Below are positions 59,710-64,000 of a DNA stretch of 64,000 bases, one piece after another. Each line of letters begins with the position of its first letter. Positions within the stretch are counted from its first letter, which is position 1. Origin of the DNA: Branchiostoma floridae (lineage: Eukaryota > Chordata > Leptocardii > Amphioxiformes > Branchiostomatidae). The notes under the pieces are model-generated. The model did not search any database. It was not told the origin of the DNA and saw nothing but the letters and a program-made list of their open reading frames with translations. Made by a program: the position numbers and the translations under genes. The stretch lies in assembly GCF_000003815.2 (NCBI RefSeq), contig NC_049986.1, positions 22,995,301 to 23,059,300 on the forward strand, in the 5' to 3' direction.

Positions 59710-62413
59710 CTAAGGCAGGTCTCTTCTCGCGTACTGTACGTCGAGGTCGACGGGAGGGGGCGTGGGTGCAGCCGGCGGTGCGGGGGTGCTGGGCTCGCCG
59801 GCGTTCGGGATCGGTTTGGGTCTGAAAAAAAGAAGAAGCATCAATCAGTCTTGTGATGGTCATGATTACCATGATAATAATGATGATTATGACGATGATC
59901 ATTGTGATGATAACGATGGTGATTTGTTTCTTTTGGTGTTTTAGAGGCTAAGAATCTTCGAAAAATGATGAAATACCAACACCCTACATTTGTTTTTGTT
60001 TATTGTTTTTTTTACGAATCTGGCTTTAAATTACCTTCTGATATTACCACGTGAAACGCTGGGTCTCGGTGCAGCAGGCACTGCAGCTGGCACCATAGTG
60101 GAAAGAGTCGTCGGGGAAACCTGTGGCAAAAGGATTTATTAACTTCAACCTAACCAACTGCTGGCCATGGTAAGCAGTGTGCCAATGAATTGGTACATGT
60201 CGTAAAACTTCTTTTTACGTTATACTATTGTAAATCGTACGTCATTGGTGAATCTAAGATATCAGGTCGCACCTGATTGGTTTCCGGCTCATCCTTGCAG
60301 CAGGTCACGCTTATCATTAAGGAAGGAATGAACTCAAAAATTCCAGCAATAACCAGGGTGCCTTCCAGAGCTGCTAATGTAGTATACCCGGGGTCGAACG
60401 GGTGGTTAAGGTCATCCATGGTGGACTAATAGAATGATCATGGAAATTATAGTTGTGAGTCAATAAAAATGTCAATAAAAAAGAAACCAAATAATTTCAA
60501 ACTACGCACACAGGTGCTGAAATACCTATTTTAGTATATCAATATTTAGGGAATATGTAACATATTTATACGTTTGACGAATCTTTACTATGTTACGAGA
60601 TACGAATATGCATAATCAACACTTACAGAACTCATGACAAGGTAAACACAAAGTAAATCTCTACAAATCTAAGTAACCAATTCTCGACTTCCCCGTTTTT
60701 GCTAAGTTAAGCCGAGGTTACAAATCAGGACTGGCACTAGCCAGCCAACGTCGGGGGAAGGTTGGGGGCAGTCTGACCGGATTTTGCTACGCCTATCTTT
60801 CGTGACACCCATGTTTCAATCATTTCCAAGCAGCACGTGAGCTACTCCGAACAGAACCCCGAATTATTTCGAACATACTACCAATTGCGTCCTACCAGGC
60901 ATTAGAATAGGTCATCGTAGTAGATCGACACAACCAGTGATTTTGAAATAGGGGGCATTTTTGTTTTTTGATCCAAATTGTCGATACTTCTATGATGTAA
61001 ACCTCGATGTCACTGAAAGATCAAATTTGGATCACACCTTGGTAGCGAATAATCTTTCGAGACCAACGAATGCCTACTACTGTAACAGTAACTGTTGTTG
61101 AAAATGAGTTCGGAGATATTCTTCTTAGGATCTGGTCTGAGACATGGCTTGGTTGGGAACTAGTTGGGAGATTATTACCTGAATGCAAGCCGCAAGTGAG
61201 ATGACAATCAGTGCAGGTGCGAAGATGATCGTGTTGAGCAAAGATAGGGTCATTAAAACACCAACCTGAAATAAAGAAACATGCCATGTATTGTGAACAA
61301 TAAAGCTTAATTTAAAGTGTTCATCCATTAATGCCTGACATGATTAAGTTTTCCAAAATCTGATCGAGGTAATGAGGTAAATAGGGTCATATGTATATGA
61401 CCCTAACGATGTAGTGCTCAAACCAGTTTTTCTAGTAATCTGTACTTGTATGAACTTGTTTCTGCTAGTTCATTCTAGTGATGCTGAAGAAGAGTGATGG
61501 AAGTCACTCGAAACGTCTGGAAGTAATTCTCCGTTTTTTATCCAGTTGTAGAGATTGAATTGTATTTGAATATTGTTTACCTGGATGTCTAACCTTCATA
61601 AACGTGGTAAATAAGGGTTTGCCGCAAACTCTAACCGCTTCTTTGTAATTGTGCTCTGTCTGCTTGTTCACCATATACATTTCCTATTTAAAGATGTACT
61701 AAAACAGAAACTGTCGAAAAATATAACCAACGTCAATACTTCAGGATTAAATGATTAACTTAAAATATCACTTGCAAATGCGTAGATCGTTACACTTACC
61801 CAACGTGCGTTTTTTCTTGCTTCGATCGAACACGCCAGGCAGCCGCCAGTCATGAACTAAACAGGAAACAAAAGACATAGCAGATGCTGTAAATGTAAAA
61901 GTAGCCAATAGTCTAGTAGTAGATACTATGATATCTGACAAAGGAATTAAAGTGCAACAAAACATTTACCATATTCTAGTGCGAGAGTCCCATTGAGCTA
62001 CTCTACCTTCTCGTATGGTAATATAGATTGATTTAATTATCAAAAAAGGAGGCTATATGTAATTGAGATCAATACACAATACTCACAATTCCATTTTAAT
62101 CATGCTTCGTTGTTTTGTGTAATCATTACAATAGTGATTTTGGCGAACTAAATGCCGCAATAATACAAACTATATGATAATATTGCTGAAGACATGCAAC
62201 ATCATGTCGAATACGTGTATCGCAAGTCAAATATCTTACGAAAATGTTTGTCCAGATACCGGCTCCCAACATATGTGGCCTGAAGCAGGTTGGCAAATTA
62301 TGCCCTGCCAGACCAAGGATGAAGTCCCCCAACCCAACGCAGATCGAAGGAATGGTCACCACTACTTGCCAGGCACCAGTAAGGGAGACACACTGTCCAT
62401 AGATCTCCAAGGT
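59710..62413 (-). CDS. Module D: MS4A module with tail, probably the 3' half of an E-D gene
   Basis: Six exons on the minus strand: 62413-62240 (TM1-TM2), 61856-61800, 61265-61179 (TM3), 60425-60273 (TM4), 60120-60035 (linker) and 59821-59710 (tail, stop TAG). Every border is AG/GT and all phases agree, giving 222 residues plus stop. TM1 is near TGAWQVVVTIPSICVGLGDF. TM2 runs from MLGAGIWTNIF into FMTGGCLACSI. TM3 is near MTLSLLNTIIFAPALIVI. TM4 is near LVIAGIFEFIPSLMI, then CCKDEPETNQ. The tail is Pro/Ala-rich (PSTPAPPAAPTPPP) and ends VDLDVQYARRDLP, nearly identical to module B. The first exon has no ATG before TM1, and no ATG lies just upstream in frame, so this module cannot start translation by itself as seen. 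Its phase-0 acceptor fits the donor of E at 63235. Antisense frames over these exons are shadows. Confidence 0.72.
61468..61605 (+). repeat. Dispersed hairpin repeat, copy 3, in an intron of module D
   Basis: GCTGAAGAAGAGTGATGGAA then GTCACTCGAAACGTCTGGAA, TTTATCCAGTTGTAGAGATT and ACCTTCATAAACGTGG, as at 7918 and 41310. The stem GAGTGA/TCACTC is intact. Lies between exons 61800 and 61265. Confidence 0.65.
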
Positions 62414-63234
62414 CTGCAATACCAAGAAAAACTTGCTTGTAAACAAAAAAAAACACAACTCTAATACCTTCTTTTACCAAGTTCGCGGTCCCTAATACAT
62501 GTATAGATAAAATTGTTTGCTTTGAAATATGTAAAGAATGTTTATCCTCCGTGAATCCGGTCCAAGCGTTTTGTCCCAAATACATACAACAAACGAGGAA
62601 ATGTAAAGCATATCTACCATAGTCCTTCCTTGTTCGTACATGTTGCTTTTCAAGGGCAAATAAATGAACGTCGTAGCAGAATGGTACTTATCTTAAAGTA
62701 AACAATGCCGAGATTAATGGGTTCCACTGGGGGCTATTTATACAACAACAAACACACACAGCTCACATACATGCTGTTGTGGTTGGTAGAAGGTTTGTAT
62801 AGTAGCCTGCAAATGACTTCTGAATTATGTGGAAACATTCGGGAGACTACCATTCAATAACACCGCCTTTTTATACCCAACATCTACCGACTGTACACAA
62901 TGTAAAATTGACTTAAACTTGATAAAAATGTGACAGCAAGTCTCAAAACGTTGTAGGATTTGACCTCTATAGATGCGTGCATGCATAAATCTCATTACTT
63001 CTTATCATAAACCTTTTCTGTACTTTTGGTGGAGTGTGGGGTAGAATTTTCTGCGTGTGTCAAGCCATGTAGTCAACAGAATGCAACTTCTCAATTTTGT
63101 AACCTGTAACAACTAAATGTAGAGATGCATCAAATATATGTTCCTCACGTTTGTAGCTTTGAAACTTATGCAATTTGATTCATGACAAAACAATCGAGAA
63201 TAGGATCTTTATAACTATTGTTTGTCCCGTTCAC

Positions 63235-63432
63235 CTGGTTGTTCCCCTGCTGATTCCATAGGTTGTACACGATTGATATTGACATGATGAACTCCAAGAT
63301 TCCAACGGTGGCCAGGGCGCCCTCCAGACCGCTCAAGTGTGCATAATACAAACCAGCTCGCGGTCGGTGCTGGTAATCCCATGGCCAGTAGTACAAATCC
63401 AAGTCTTCGACGCCGTGCCAGTCAATGGTGCT
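63235..63432 (-). CDS. Module E: TM4 exon of a further MS4A module (gene runs off the right edge)
   Basis: One 66-codon exon with acceptor TTGTAG at 63433 and donor GTGAACG after 63235, both phase 0. It encodes STIDWHGVEDLDLYYWPW, then TM4 around LEGALATVGILEFIMSISIV, then YNLWNQQGNNQ. It matches the TM4 exon of C (TIDW start, long loop, WNQQG.NQ end) better than those of A, B or D. The TM1 to TM3 exons, start codon and promoter must lie beyond 64000. The next exon to the left with a matching phase is the first exon of D, 821 bases away. Confidence 0.7.
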
Positions 63433-64000
63433 CTACAAGTGACACGTAGTTAGATTAGATTAAAATGTTAGCAATATCACTTCTTAAGCGCCCCTTACAT
63501 ATTCAAATACGGTATTCCATTTCCAGCATGCATCAACTTGTCAATGGACCGATCCCGGAGCCCCGCCCCCTGTTCGATCATGTTCTATTTCGAACACCTC
63601 CGTCAAAAACAGCGCTTGTCGGACAGAACTGGCCGCCGCCGCTGTTTGGCTGATAATAGCGACTGACTTCGGTTTAGCTCCTTTGACCCTGAAATCCTCT
63701 CAGACCAGGCCGAAAAATATGCGCTGACTTCTTTGTTGAAGGCTACATGCACTGGGTACAATCATCTGAGGAGGGGGCTGATATAGTTGTGGTACGGGCG
63801 TCATAATTTCAGTCAAAGCGGAAGCGGGAGGCAACGCATATCTTTACCTTGTTGGTGGGCAGAAGTGTCCGGTTTCTGACATGCGGTCGATGCAGGTGAA
63901 AACCAGGGTACATATGTCTGTGTTGAGTTTCTACTGCGTTTGTGTCATGCATAACAGCTGCATGTATGCTCATGATATAAGCGAAATCAAGAAGAAAGCA
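63433..64000 (-). other. Intron of module E, incomplete
   Basis: No TM3 exon of the 87-base type is visible before the window edge, so this intron is longer than about 570 bases. The 62-codon plus-strand frame (63465-63653) is not supported. Confidence 0.4.

Noticed and set aside
62174-62464. Plus-strand open frames lying over the TM1-TM2 exons of D and B (also 53076-53381)
   Set aside because: They are exact antisense shadows of exons whose borders, phases and membrane segments are consistent on the minus strand.

Overview
The window looks like genomic DNA of an invertebrate chordate, most likely a lancelet (Branchiostoma). This is an inference, and no ribosomal or mitochondrial marker is present to prove it. 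It rests on intron-rich genes with GT-AG borders, a CD20/MS4A-like membrane protein family in tandem, a tRNA-derived SINE, and many short inverted-repeat elements. There are no operons, bacterial genes or CRISPR arrays.

Region 1, about 1-44.2 kb, contains no gene that I can support. It is a patchwork of repeats: at least six full or broken copies of one 220-245 bp inverted-repeat element with TTA/TAA target duplications (PIF/Harbinger-like), a second inverted-repeat family, a mariner-like element with TA duplications, a hAT-like element, a tRNA-derived SINE and a headless SINE copy. About fourteen separate local duplications of 35-500 bp units lie between them. The longest arrays are at 20.3-22.3 kb (four units of about 0.5 kb) and 30.5-33.9 kb (about nine decayed units). 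Most open reading frames here are short, unspliced and unlike known families.

Region 2, about 44.3-64 kb, is a minus-strand cluster of MS4A (CD20-like) four-membrane-pass genes. I rebuilt it exon by exon from splice sites whose phases all agree. From right to left it holds: module E (only the last membrane exon is inside the window), module D, module C, module B and gene A. Each module uses the same coding exons: TM1-TM2, a 19-20 codon exon, a 29-codon TM3 exon, a TM4 exon ending in Asn-Gln at a phase-0 donor, then in A, B and D a variable linker exon and a C-terminal tail exon.

The main observation is that only A and C have an upstream noncoding exon, a shared promoter-like block and a start codon before TM1, while only A, B and D have tail exons. 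C plus B, and E plus D, therefore each look like one gene made of two MS4A modules in series (eight membrane passes), joined through phase-0 splice sites. Gene A looks like an ordinary single-module gene. The C/B and E/D pairs seem to come from duplication of a unit of about 9-10 kb, since introns and 3' untranslated sequence also match. Mobile elements sit inside several introns, including a 5'-truncated LINE in an intron of C.
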